From contig NZ_CP062946.1 in the NCBI RefSeq assembly GCF_014898095.1, forward strand, positions 558,001-622,000: a stretch of DNA of 64,000 nucleotides, given 5' to 3'. The position numbers and the translations under genes are program-made. Below are positions 52,080 to 61,018 of this stretch, piece after piece. Under the pieces are notes generated by a model. The model was not told the origin of the DNA. It did not search any database and worked only from the letters and a program-made list of their open reading frames with translations. The first letter of the stretch is position 1, and every line of letters begins with the position of its first letter. Origin of the DNA: Thalassotalea sp. LPB0316 (GTDB lineage: Bacteria; Pseudomonadota; Gammaproteobacteria; Enterobacterales; Alteromonadaceae).

Positions 52080-52116
52080 AAATCCCTGAAATTCATTTTG
52101 AAACTCGGGGATTTTT
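52080..52116 (+). terminator. Displaced native yicC terminator
   Basis: AAATCCCTGA and CTCGGGGATTT form an imperfect stem followed by TTTTTGTTTTTT. It lies 25 bp past the displaced yicC stop, where the native terminator is expected. Confidence 0.7.
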
Positions 52117-52216
52117 TGTTTTTTCTGCCTAACACAAACACAGATCAAAAATGGAACAAAATACTTAGCGTTCTTCGGGTATACTGTTTTGGTTTTGAAT
52201 TTCTTATACTGATTTC

Positions 52217-52804
52217 ATGAATACAACGCTTACATATTATCAAACTCATGCAGCAGAATTTGCACAGTCAACGTTAGATGTTGACGTTTCTGCGCTATAC
52301 GCTGAATTTGAACCTTTGCTCCCTCAAAATGCTAAGGTTTTAGATGCAGGCTGTGGCGCAGGTAGAGATTTAAAGTACTTTACCAGTAAAGGTCACAACG
52401 CAATAGGTATCGATGCTAGCAGCAATCTAGTTGACATAGCTAAGCAACAATCAGGTTGCAATGTATTGTGTAAAACCTTTGAGCAAATTTCTTGGCAGAA
52501 TGAATTCGATGGCATTTGGTGCTGTGCTAGCCTATTACACGTTCCAACAAACCAATTAACAGATGTCTTTAAACGTCTTGAAACGGCATTAAAACCTCAA
52601 GGTGTTTTATATGTTTCGTTCAAATACGGCAGTGAAGAAAAAGAACGTAATGGTCGGTGGTTTAGGGATTTAAACGAACAACTGCTCACAGAGTATTTGC
52701 TTAGCGTGCCAAAACTAAAAATTAAAAAACACTGGATAACTGGCGATGCTCGGCCAGGCAGAGCAGATGAAAAATGGTTAAATGCCATTTTGCTCAAAGA
52801 GTAA
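52217..52804 (+). CDS. Class I SAM-dependent methyltransferase
   Basis: A 195-residue Rossmann-fold methyltransferase. The SAM-binding motif I is VLDAGCGAGRDLKYFTSKGH at about 42-61, followed by the acidic IGIDASSNLV; WQNEFDGIWCCASLLHVPT is motif IV-like. It resembles the TehB/Methyltransf_11 group. It lies 33 bp before the nuclease-helicase-S24 gene in the same direction and probably shares its transcript. The substrate is not known; small molecules, RNA or DNA are possible. Confidence 0.85.
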   Translation: MNTTLTYYQTHAAEFAQSTLDVDVSALYAEFEPLLPQNAKVLDAGCGAGRDLKYFTSKGHNAIGIDASSNLVDIAKQQSGCNVLCKTFEQISWQNEFDGIWCCASLLHVPTNQLTDVFKRLETALKPQGVLYVSFKYGSEEKERNGRWFRDLNEQLLTEYLLSVPKLKIKKHWITGDARPGRADEKWLNAILLKE

Positions 52805-52837
52805 GATTAGCCGTTAGTAAATATAAGGACATTTGTA

Positions 52838-55800
52838 TTGGCCAAGTTTACAGCTCAAGAAAGTACCTCAAATAAGTTTACTCAACTCGATAACCATATG
52901 GCTGAACTTGGCTATCAACTCACTCAAGTATCGAAAACTAGTCGACTTTTTGAAAATGATAATACAGCTGGTAGCCAAGCCAAACCGGTGTTAGTCGACA
53001 CGACACTCTATCAGCACAAGCCTACTGAGTACCATTACGTAGAATACACCAGTATGCAAAATGCCTTGATGCATAAACATCAGGGCATCTTACGGTTTTT
53101 ATACGATGATCACACTGTTTTTACCAACGAACTCACAATCTTTTTAAATGACACTGATGACCCCGAGCAAATTCGCATCTATGGCCAGCAACGAGATGAA
53201 CATCACCTAGATCCAACACCACCAGAGCATAATTTTGCTGTCATTTATGAGCGTGTTTTTGGTGGTAAAGCAATCCATGCGCTAAAGGCCGAAGACAGCT
53301 ACATTGATCGCAATGGCTCGCGCAGATTTATCGATTTTACGCTCAAGCGTTCTTCCTCACCTATAGCTATCGAATTAAATGGCGAGAGTTATCACCACCC
53401 ATTAATAACTGGCCAAAAGCAATATCGCTCACAATTGTTTAAACAAAACTCGCTGGTTAGTGATGGCTACTTAGTATTCCGCTGGTCTAATCGCGGGATG
53501 GAAGATCACACTAAAATCGAAGATCAATTACGTACTTATTTTGGCTGTGCGAGTAACTTTTTATCGGCGCCACATTTTCGGGCAGAAAGAAGTATCAGCT
53601 CTTTCGATTTATATCAGCATCAAGAAGAATCGCTACAACGAATAAACAAAGAACGTGAGGCAGGTAAAAATACATTCTTAGTGGTATTACCCACCGGCAC
53701 CGGTAAAACTGAAGTTTTTATTGAAGACATGCGTCAGCAATTTGCTGAAGATAACATTCAACGTGTCCTCGTAATCGTGCCAACCACCGCACTTAAAGAT
53801 CAATTTGTTGAAAGGCTAAATCACCAATTACCTGAATTACGCGTTGGCTTTTCATTAGATTCATCGGTCACAGATATTGTCGTGCAAACCAGTGCTTATG
53901 TACTTCGCCACTTTGTTCATCAGCCCAAAGACAGCTTTGATTATATTCTTGTTGATGAGGCACATCGAGCCGCAGCTCATGGTTTAAGAAAGGTGCTTGA
54001 GCATTTCTCTCCCAAAACCTTAATAGGTTTAACCGCAACTGACGAGCGCCTCGATAAGCAAAAACTCGAAGATATTTTTGGTAGTTACGAAGTTGATTTA
54101 ACCCTAGAGCAGGCCATTGCTAAAGGGCTAGTACCGCCGATCAGAGCGTTTCGATTATCGTCAAATATTGACTTAAGCAAAGTGCGCTTTAACGGCAAAG
54201 ATTTTGTCAAATCAGACTTAAATAAAACCGTACAAGTCCCTTCGCGCGATCAGCTAATTGTTGATGTATTGCTCAAATACTTTAATGCGCCTTTGCAAAC
54301 TGAAAAGCCGATTTCACAAGGGATCATATTCTGTGTTGATGTAAAACACACCAAGCGCATAGCAGACTTACTCAACAGTCAAGGTATTAGCGCGGCTTCA
54401 GTTCACGGCAAAGATCGCAAAGGCATCGAACAATATCAAAATAGAGAAATACGTTTTTTATGTGCGTGTGAGCTATTAAACGAAGGCTGGGATGCCCCAC
54501 AAACTGAAGTTGTAGTAATGGCGCGTCCAACCATGTCAAAAGTACTCTACACTCAGCAACTTGGGCGAGGCACGCGTAAATTTGCAGGTAAAGAAGCGCT
54601 TTACGTCATTGATGTTGTTGATAGCTACGGCGCAGCATTACAACCTTGGAGTCTTCACAGTTTATTTAACCTAAATACTTATTGCCCATTTGAAAATGTC
54701 ATTCATCCTGAGCAACATCTTCCTGAAAATGAGCTGATTGTACTAGACGGGCTCTGGGAAGGTGAACGACGCATAGAGCCAATCAATATTTTTAATTTTG
54801 AACAAGAATATGGCGATCTGATTAACGAAGAGCAGCTAGCTCGAGAGCTTTTTGTTTCAACGGGCACCGTAAAGTCATGGCTGAAAAAAGGTGATATTAG
54901 CTCAGATAAAAGCCTGCCATTTGGCCGCGCAACATTACATTATTTCGAGCCTGAGCAAATAGAGAAAATTCGCCAACTAAAAGGCTTGAAGGTACGCACG
55001 GAAGAAAGCCGCTACCAAGATTTTTTCGAATTCCTAGAGCAACGAGATTATACCTTCTCATATAAAATCGTGTTTTTGCTGTCATTACTGAAGCATTGTA
55101 ATGACCAAGGTGAAGCCAATATTGCCCAAGTGACGCAAAGTTATCAGGCTTTTTATAAAAAGCTACTCACACGTTTTGGCAAAGCCGAAAAAGCCGGCAA
55201 TCCATTGAATGATGTTAATAAACTCGATGATGAAAAATACCTTCAACGCAGTATGCTACAAAACCCGTTTGAAAAATTTGAACGTAAGCGGTTTGTCTAT
55301 CAATGTAAGGATCTCGCACTGGTATCGTTTGATACCGTGTTATGGGAAAAATTAACTAGCGATGACCTAAATAAGATCCGCAGCCAGTATATTGACGATG
55401 GTATTACTTATTTTGAAAAGTTTGATGTGCAGCTTGTTAACAGTGATTTTGATGACCTAATGCCACGTGAGTCAATAACCGCTAATGATAACGTGATTAC
55501 ATTTGAGCCTGTTACTTTAGAAGATGCGACAGAGTTAACCGAAATCCCATTTTTCCCTAATATCAAAATTGCCTGTGGCCACTTTAAAACGGGCTTTGCA
55601 GATGTTGTTGAAACCATTGAGCTTGGCATCGAATACGGCAAACTTGACCCGAAAAGGCACTTCGTTGCTTGTGCTAGTGGTAATTCCATGAATGGTGGAA
55701 AAAATCCAATCTTAGATGGAGATTACTTATTACTCGAGTGGATAACACCAACCAGTGCAGGCTCCATTACCAATAACATCATGGCAATTGAACGATTGGA

Positions 55801-55954
55801 TGAAACAGGTGATGGTCAATATCTCTTGCGCGTCATCAAAAAAGATCCAAATGGCCGCTATCGCTTAAAAGCTAACAACCCTGATTACGACGATATCACA
55901 GAGACAGAAGGGCTAAATACTTTTGCTCGGTTAAAGTCGATTATTAGAGATTAA
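52838..55954 (+). CDS. Nuclease-helicase-HTH-S24 fusion protein (possible defence protein)
   Basis: A 1038-residue multidomain protein. Residues about 135-235 resemble a DUF559/Vsr-like endonuclease: RRFIDFTLKR (Asp166), IAIELNGESYHHP (Glu179), GYLVFRWSNRGM. An SF2 helicase follows with PTGTGKT at 285-291, DEAH at 373-376, GLTATDER and QLGRGTRKF at about 574-582. Residues about 661-690 (EEQLARELFVSTGTVKSWLK) form a helix-turn-helix. The C-terminus is S24/LexA-like: ACG with Cys913-Gly914, Ser950 in SGNSMNGG, LDGDYLLLEW, and RVIKK with Lys1001/1002. Cys-Gly is also the UmuD cut site, and 37 residues to Ser fits. Start is TTG with AAGGAC upstream. No SOS box was seen. Function is inferred. Confidence 0.85.
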   Translation: MAKFTAQESTSNKFTQLDNHMAELGYQLTQVSKTSRLFENDNTAGSQAKPVLVDTTLYQHKPTEYHYVEYTSMQNALMHKHQGILRFLYDDHTVFTNELTIFLNDTDDPEQIRIYGQQRDEHHLDPTPPEHNFAVIYERVFGGKAIHALKAEDSYIDRNGSRRFIDFTLKRSSSPIAIELNGESYHHPLITGQKQYRSQLFKQNSLVSDGYLVFRWSNRGMEDHTKIEDQLRTYFGCASNFLSAPHFRAERSISSFDLYQHQEESLQRINKEREAGKNTFLVVLPTGTGKTEVFIEDMRQQFAEDNIQRVLVIVPTTALKDQFVERLNHQLPELRVGFSLDSSVTDIVVQTSAYVLRHFVHQPKDSFDYILVDEAHRAAAHGLRKVLEHFSPKTLIGLTATDERLDKQKLEDIFGSYEVDLTLEQAIAKGLVPPIRAFRLSSNIDLSKVRFNGKDFVKSDLNKTVQVPSRDQLIVDVLLKYFNAPLQTEKPISQGIIFCVDVKHTKRIADLLNSQGISAASVHGKDRKGIEQYQNREIRFLCACELLNEGWDAPQTEVVVMARPTMSKVLYTQQLGRGTRKFAGKEALYVIDVVDSYGAALQPWSLHSLFNLNTYCPFENVIHPEQHLPENELIVLDGLWEGERRIEPINIFNFEQEYGDLINEEQLARELFVSTGTVKSWLKKGDISSDKSLPFGRATLHYFEPEQIEKIRQLKGLKVRTEESRYQDFFEFLEQRDYTFSYKIVFLLSLLKHCNDQGEANIAQVTQSYQAFYKKLLTRFGKAEKAGNPLNDVNKLDDEKYLQRSMLQNPFEKFERKRFVYQCKDLALVSFDTVLWEKLTSDDLNKIRSQYIDDGITYFEKFDVQLVNSDFDDLMPRESITANDNVITFEPVTLEDATELTEIPFFPNIKIACGHFKTGFADVVETIELGIEYGKLDPKRHFVACASGNSMNGGKNPILDGDYLLLEWITPTSAGSITNNIMAIERLDETGDGQYLLRVIKKDPNGRYRLKANNPDYDDITETEGLNTFARLKSIIRD

Positions 55955-56035
55955 GATAGTTTTACTTAACAAGATTTCACAATGATTGGCTGTAATTTAT
56001 AGTTGTTAAACCTATTATTTATTCAAGGAAGATTT

Positions 56036-56641
56036 ATGCGATTAAAAGGAAAGCTAATAAAATGGGATGCAGATAAAGCATACGGCTTTATTGCGCCTAA
56101 CGGTGGTGGCGATCATGTTTTTATTCACAAGCGCGGTTTTGCCAACAAAAACCGTACACCACAATTAAATGACGTGATTACATTTACTTTATCTAAAGAC
56201 AACCACGGTCGTCATTGTGCTGATGAAGCCACTTTTTCAGGTGAAAAGCTAAAGAAAAAACAGGCCAAGAAGGTCAGTAAATTCTCTATTTACCTCTCCC
56301 TACTCTTTTTGATTGCATTAGGCGCTGGTGCCTTATTGGGATTTGTACCTGTAAATCTCGTATTGATATATATTGGCTTAAGTATCGTTACCTATATCGC
56401 CTATGCTTTTGATAAAGCCAGAGCACAAAGTTGTTCATGGCGTATCCCTGAGGACGCACTGCATATGCTTGCCCTGTTCGGCGGTTGGCCTGGCGCTGCT
56501 GTCGCGCAGCAGGTGTTGCGCCATAAATCTCAGAAAAAAGCATTCAGAATCGGCTTTTGGTTTACGGTTGCTGTAAATGTTGGCCTGTTGTATTGGTTAC
56601 TATCGGCAAGTGGTAATCCTATACTCGCTGCTCTTCAATAG
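56036..56641 (+). CDS. Cold-shock-domain plus DUF1294 membrane protein
   Basis: A protein of about 201 residues. The N-terminal cold-shock domain (about 3-68) has LIKWDADKAYGFIAPNGGGDHVFIHKRGF, the RNA-binding pattern. A basic linker leads to a membrane part with helices at about 82-101 and 105-125. DKARAQSCSWRIPEDALHMLALFGGWPGA marks DUF1294. The frame opens earlier, but ATG at 56036 follows AAGGAAG. This fusion is widespread in gammaproteobacteria; its role is unknown. It marks no clear tie to the neighbouring defence-like genes. Confidence 0.92.
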   Translation: MRLKGKLIKWDADKAYGFIAPNGGGDHVFIHKRGFANKNRTPQLNDVITFTLSKDNHGRHCADEATFSGEKLKKKQAKKVSKFSIYLSLLFLIALGAGALLGFVPVNLVLIYIGLSIVTYIAYAFDKARAQSCSWRIPEDALHMLALFGGWPGAAVAQQVLRHKSQKKAFRIGFWFTVAVNVGLLYWLLSASGNPILAALQ

Positions 56642-56710
56642 TTTAAAAACACAAGGGATAGGATATAAACATTTTTATGCGCATAGAAGCGTTTAATTTA
56701 TATCTGCGTG

Positions 56711-57997
56711 TTATCTCAATTTTTTAGTCGACTGAGCTCTTAGTCCTGCAAAGATAGTGGTTGCAACATATTCAGGAAAGTTAGCTGGTATTTTATTTTC
56801 AACTTCAGTAATAGCATGTTCGACATTATCAATGAAGTACTCATAATGTTGAGCCGCTTTTTCAACTGGATACTTAAAGTGTGCAGCAGTTGAGACAAAG
56901 TGGCGAGGCTGTATTCTGCTCCACTTAAAATGCGTGTTTTTTCCTTTCAACGACATTGCCATCTTGATTTTTTGAGATTGTAACGTGCTTTTCGACATCA
57001 TAGGATATGCAGACAAAATGTCGTATAGTGGTGTCATTCGGTATTTATTGTTTGGCTCTAAAAACACACTGAAGTTTTTTCCATGGCCATCGATGGCAGC
57101 CAACAACCAAAAAAGTATTTGGGTCTTAAAAAAAGTTTCTCGATCCTGCGTATTTGAAGACGCGCTTAATAATTGCAGGCAATCACCAATACCTGGACCT
57201 CCATCAGCTTGGTATTTCTTGGCCGACGAGATCCCCTTAGCCTGACAAAAATCTTCTTGGGGCAAACGCATAAGCCACGTTCTATCTGAAGAATATTTAC
57301 GGTCAAATCGCTCAATACTCAGAACTTTCTGTTCACCAAAATGAAGCACCTGAGTATTTGCAACCTCAAAACCAAAGGCTCTGGCAAGCTCTAAACAGAT
57401 AAATTCATTTTCACAGCTATCTGTTAAGTCTATTCCTACCTGCGGTAATACTCCCATCGGCAATTTTATTATATGACTCGTTGGCGTTGTGCCTATTGGT
57501 TTAGCCCACTGCCCATCAATATTTAGCAATGCGGTTTTCTCTTGAGCGCCAGCAATAGAGATACGGAAGTCTTCATCATCGATTTCCATCCCTAACGGAG
57601 TATGTTTATAACCTTGCAGTAGCTTTTCTATTTCTAGCTCTGATAATGGAGTAAAGCTCAACTTATTAAGCAACTCAGGCTCAGCAGTTGATAACTGAAT
57701 TGCCCCCACGCAGTCATTACCAATCGCAGCTAAAAGATCAAATGCATGCCCTGTTGCTACATCAAAGCGCGCTTGTATTTTGTTCCTGATATCTAGGTTA
57801 TCTGGTAGCAGATTATCAAAGAAGTTATAAACTACATCACCAGAGTATTTTTGCTTAGTTATTGGCAATGACAAAGAAATGGGTCGGGCACCACTTCGTT
57901 CCATCCACTCTTGAGTATAAGAAAAATGTAAACCACCATTCTTATCTTTAGATAAAACACCAACCTTGATGCCATTAAGGCTTACATTTAGGTGCAT
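56711..57997 (-). CDS. hipA: HipA-family kinase toxin
   Basis: A 428-residue HipA-type serine/threonine kinase. The N-terminal subdomain (MHLNVSLNGIKVGVLSKD) and ISIAGAQEKTALLNIDGQW (ATP-binding P-loop) are clear. Later come VLSIERFDRKYSSDRTWLMR, the catalytic IDGHGKNFSVF with Asp, and MTPLYDILSAYP with the metal Asp. E. coli HipA phosphorylates GltX and induces dormancy. The frame extends to 58054, but ATG at 57997 lies one base after the hipB stop and fits the family start. The antitoxin HipB binds and silences it. Confidence 0.93.
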   Translation of the reverse strand: MHLNVSLNGIKVGVLSKDKNGGLHFSYTQEWMERSGARPISLSLPITKQKYSGDVVYNFFDNLLPDNLDIRNKIQARFDVATGHAFDLLAAIGNDCVGAIQLSTAEPELLNKLSFTPLSELEIEKLLQGYKHTPLGMEIDDEDFRISIAGAQEKTALLNIDGQWAKPIGTTPTSHIIKLPMGVLPQVGIDLTDSCENEFICLELARAFGFEVANTQVLHFGEQKVLSIERFDRKYSSDRTWLMRLPQEDFCQAKGISSAKKYQADGGPGIGDCLQLLSASSNTQDRETFFKTQILFWLLAAIDGHGKNFSVFLEPNNKYRMTPLYDILSAYPMMSKSTLQSQKIKMAMSLKGKNTHFKWSRIQPRHFVSTAAHFKYPVEKAAQHYEYFIDNVEHAITEVENKIPANFPEYVATTIFAGLRAQSTKKLR

Positions 57998-57998
57998 T

Positions 57999-58259
57999 TT
58001 ACCACTCCTGATCCCAGCCTGACTCTTTACTCTTACCGCTCTTAGTCTCTCCAATAGGCGTCAACTCAAACGATAAACCTAATTCATGGGCAATTTTAAA
58101 TAAAGTATCAATACGAGAAGAACCCGCTGAATTTTCCATTCCTGATATCGTTTTTTGCTTAAGCCCGATGTGCTCAGCCACATCAGTTTGTGTACGGCCC
58201 TGTTTCTTTCTTTGCAGCTTTATATAGTCAGCTAACTCTTTCGAATTATTTAACCTCAT
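57999..58259 (-). CDS. hipB: HipB-family antitoxin/repressor
   Basis: An 86-residue Xre-type DNA-binding protein. The helix-turn-helix is TQTDVAEHIGLKQKTISGME at about 23-42, followed by a dimerization stretch (IDTLFKIAHELGLSFEL) and a charged tail ending ESGWDQEW, as in HipB. It lies directly upstream of hipA with one base between them. It is expected to repress the hipBA promoter through the palindromes at 58287-58398. Confidence 0.92.
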   Translation of the reverse strand: MRLNNSKELADYIKLQRKKQGRTQTDVAEHIGLKQKTISGMENSAGSSRIDTLFKIAHELGLSFELTPIGETKSGKSKESGWDQEW

Positions 58260-58286
58260 AGCAACACCTTAAATTAACTTTCTATT

Positions 58287-58398
58287 TATACCCCCAAGGG
58301 TCTATTCATACCAATATACCCCTAAAGGTATACAAGTCAAGCGATTCAAATTAATACCCCACAAGGTATAAACACAACATTACCCCCTATAGGGTATA
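58287..58398 (-). promoter_or_regulatory. Array of four HipB operator-like palindromes
   Basis: Sites of the form TATACC-N6-GGTATA lie at 58287-58304 (TATACC/GGTCTA), 58315-58332 (perfect), 58353-58370 (AATACC/GGTATA) and 58379-58398 (ATTACC-N8-GGTATA). They cover the hipB upstream region. E. coli HipB binds the related TATCC-N8-GGATA repeats, also four in number. Confidence 0.8.
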
Positions 58399-58598
58399 AA
58401 TAGAAAAAAATAATTAATCTTAAACACAACGGCATAGGTTGTACCCAATTTAACAATGTTGTTTGTTGAACGTTTGCTATCTTGGGTGAATGAGTTTAAC
58501 TGACTAAGCTGAACGACGGTAAGTATCACTAATATGAAGTTCGGCAAAAGCGCTAAACAAATATTATGTTCAAGTAGCGATCTGATTAAGCATAGGTC

Positions 58599-58822
58599 TT
58601 AAGACCTTATGCCTATTTCTCTTAACATCCTTAGATCGCCAGCTTTCGCTGTATTGACGGTCGAAAATTCAACTTCTTTGTATAGCTGGTTAAAGCGTAC
58701 GTTAATACAGACTAGTAAATCATTGATGATTTTATTGGCAGCTTTCTCTGGGATGCTAAGCTCTTTTGCAAATTGAACGGTAGCATTTCAACCATAGATG
58801 TATAACGGCAATTTTTACAAAG
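58599..58822 (-). pseudogene. Possible gene remnant with a frameshift
   Basis: On the minus strand a 62-codon frame without start (58599-58787) reads like a true helical protein (VQFAKELSIPEKAANKII, LLVCINVRFNQLYKEVEF). It is preceded, in another frame, by LCKNCRYTSMVE at about 58788-58822, with a stop immediately at the junction. This suggests a decayed zinc-ribbon-type gene. The gene cannot be named. The rest of 58399-58934 holds only AT-rich sequence and a near-palindrome GCATAGGTCTTAAGACC at 58590. Confidence 0.3.
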
Positions 58823-58934
58823 TAGGGTAGCTAGTTATTTGTTGATAGCTAAGCTATCTCGGTATAAACCGATGCTGACTTATTTCCAAATCAGTTAATA
58901 GGGTTGAGCCCTTAAAACTAAGGGCTTGTCATTG

Positions 58935-60860
58935 CTATTTTAAGTGCTGTTTTAAAAATGCTAACACGTGATTCATGTATTGCTTTTTGTTATCTGGATC
59001 AAAAAAACCGTGATTTTCTTTTTCAAAGGCGTGCCATTCATATGGTTTGTTGGCTGCATCGAGTGATGCTTTTAACCTTAGCGAATGCTCATAGGGCACT
59101 TGTTGGTCTTCTTCACCGTGGGCGAGCATCAATGGAATTTTGATTTGTTGTGCGTGGTGCACTGGCGACATTTTTGCAATACGAGCGCTATCTGTACCTA
59201 TCGTTTCTTTAATATAGGCTTTACCAAAGCCCAAGCGTTGAATATCACCTTTTTCACTCAGTAATTGTAAATCGTACACGCCAGCATAACCAATGGCGCA
59301 CTGGTAAGTATCTGGGTAGTTAATTGCACTTTGAACTGCTGAATAGGCACCAAAACTAGCGCCCATAATACACGCCTTACCTGCTTTGGCTTTGCCTGAT
59401 TTAATCGCCCATTGATAGGCCTCAAAAATGTCTTGTTGTATCAAACTTCCCCAGTTCTCATAACCGGCCGCTTGGAAGTTATGACCGAATCCAGCTGAGC
59501 CTCTAAAATTTACCTGCATTACCGAAAAGCCATTGAGAGCAAGGTATTGCACGTCTGCTGAATATTCCCAGTAATCTCGGCTATGAGGGCCACCGTGCAC
59601 TAATACCACTAGCGGAGCATTTTTTGACTTCCCTTGGGTGAAGTAGCCAGATATCGTCAGCCCATCTGATGATTTAAACTCAAACGGATCAGTATAAACG
59701 AGCTGCTTACTCTTCACTTTAGGGTAATACTTGAAAAGCTTTTTGAGCTTGTTCTTTTTCAGATCGTAAAGGTAGAATTGCCCAGCCTCAATGTCTGACG
59801 ACACTCTGACAATATATATTTCACCGTTTTCACTTTTACTCGTAATATCAACTGTTTGACCAGGAAATGCGGCAATTAGCCCCTTGAACACTTTTGCTTC
59901 GTTAAGCTCGTTATTTAAGATGTAATAACTTGGAAAGCCGTCATCAACACCTAAGGCATAAATGCTGTGGCCATCACTGGTGTATTTTACGTGGTTAATA
60001 TCGACTTTTTTGTCGGTGATAATTTTCTTCAAGGTGCCCGATGCGAGGTTTAACTTAAATAAGCCGGCTTTATCTTGATTAAAATTATCGATAACGAATA
60101 GGTTTTCTTCGCTTTCATCAAGGGTTAGCGGCCAAAATTTATTACCAAAGTTCGAGGTGGGTACTTGCTGCCAACTATCGCCTTTTCTCAAGTGAACTTC
60201 GCGGTTGAATTTCTTATTGATCCCCGTAACTACTTTAACATCGCCATTCGAGTTCGTGATGTAATCAGCGTAAGGAACTGGTGAGCCCATTACCAATTTC
60301 TTTAATTTGCCGTTATATATATTAAGTTTATACAACCCTGGCATTCTATCGCCTTGGTTATCATAAGGAGTTGATTTAATAAGGATATGGCGCTCTTCAT
60401 CGGCTAGCCTGTCGACAACATCAGCCCAACCCATGGTACCTTCTTTTTTCTTGAATCGAGAGCCTAATGACGATTCAAAATTTCGATAACCATAAATAAG
60501 CTCGCCTCTTGAGCCATCTAAATCTACCGCAAATAATTCACCGTAATAAACCAATTGCTCTTGCCACGGTTCACGCTGATTAATTTTGATAACCACCCGT
60601 TCATTGTTCGCCCAAAAATACTCTCCGACTTCATTTTTGCCCGGCAGTTTAGCCGAGCCAACCATTTTCATGTTTTCTCGAGAGATAAAAGCTAACGCGC
60701 GTTTGCCTTCTGAGTTAACAGCTACCGCTAAATGCTTGCCGTCTGGTGAAATTTTAACGCTGTGGTAGGTGGCTGAATCAAACAAGTAATCCCACTTGTT
60801 GGCGAAACACACGGTTGTCATCAGTGTGTAGATCAGCATGATAGCTAGGTACTTTTTCAT
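58935..60860 (-). CDS. S9 family prolyl-oligopeptidase-like serine peptidase
   Basis: A 641-residue exported peptidase with a signal peptide (about 1-20, ending CFA). The first 370 residues form a beta-propeller. The hydrolase domain follows, with LVVLVHGGPHSRDYWEYS (oxyanion hole), the nucleophile elbow GKACIMGASFGAYSAVQ, the Asp in MLAHGEEDQQVPYEHS, and the His of KENHGFFDPDNK. The family cuts after proline or acts on acylated peptides. It lies upstream of a terminator that serves the halogenase gene. Complete and typical in length. Confidence 0.94.
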   Translation of the reverse strand: MKKYLAIMLIYTLMTTVCFANKWDYLFDSATYHSVKISPDGKHLAVAVNSEGKRALAFISRENMKMVGSAKLPGKNEVGEYFWANNERVVIKINQREPWQEQLVYYGELFAVDLDGSRGELIYGYRNFESSLGSRFKKKEGTMGWADVVDRLADEERHILIKSTPYDNQGDRMPGLYKLNIYNGKLKKLVMGSPVPYADYITNSNGDVKVVTGINKKFNREVHLRKGDSWQQVPTSNFGNKFWPLTLDESEENLFVIDNFNQDKAGLFKLNLASGTLKKIITDKKVDINHVKYTSDGHSIYALGVDDGFPSYYILNNELNEAKVFKGLIAAFPGQTVDITSKSENGEIYIVRVSSDIEAGQFYLYDLKKNKLKKLFKYYPKVKSKQLVYTDPFEFKSSDGLTISGYFTQGKSKNAPLVVLVHGGPHSRDYWEYSADVQYLALNGFSVMQVNFRGSAGFGHNFQAAGYENWGSLIQQDIFEAYQWAIKSGKAKAGKACIMGASFGAYSAVQSAINYPDTYQCAIGYAGVYDLQLLSEKGDIQRLGFGKAYIKETIGTDSARIAKMSPVHHAQQIKIPLMLAHGEEDQQVPYEHSLRLKASLDAANKPYEWHAFEKENHGFFDPDNKKQYMNHVLAFLKQHLK

Positions 60861-60930
60861 TGTTATTATTCCTTGTTAAAGCAATCCTTTGGGCAAAACA
60901 CTAAGTTATCAGGTAGATAGATGCAACAAA

Positions 60931-60963
60931 AAATGCCATACACAATGTTTATGTATGGCATTT
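60931..60963 (-). terminator. Terminator after the halogenase-family gene
   Basis: AAATGCCATACA and TGTATGGCATTT form a 12-bp stem around nine bases; on the minus strand it is followed by TTTTTTGTTG. It lies 56 bp after the halogenase stop. Confidence 0.85.
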
Positions 60964-61018
60964 CTAGTTTACTGGTTAAGCAATTACTGCTTTTTCACAC
61001 CATCTATTCCAGTATCAG

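Noticed and set aside
52100..52216. SOS box upstream of the methyltransferase and nuclease-helicase genes
   Set aside because: Only a CTGT half (in ATACTGTTTTGG) is present; the ACAG partner at the right spacing is missing.
56036..56641. Cold-shock/DUF1294 gene as part of the defence block
   Set aside because: This fusion is common in ordinary chromosomal settings, so its position alone is not evidence of a defence role.
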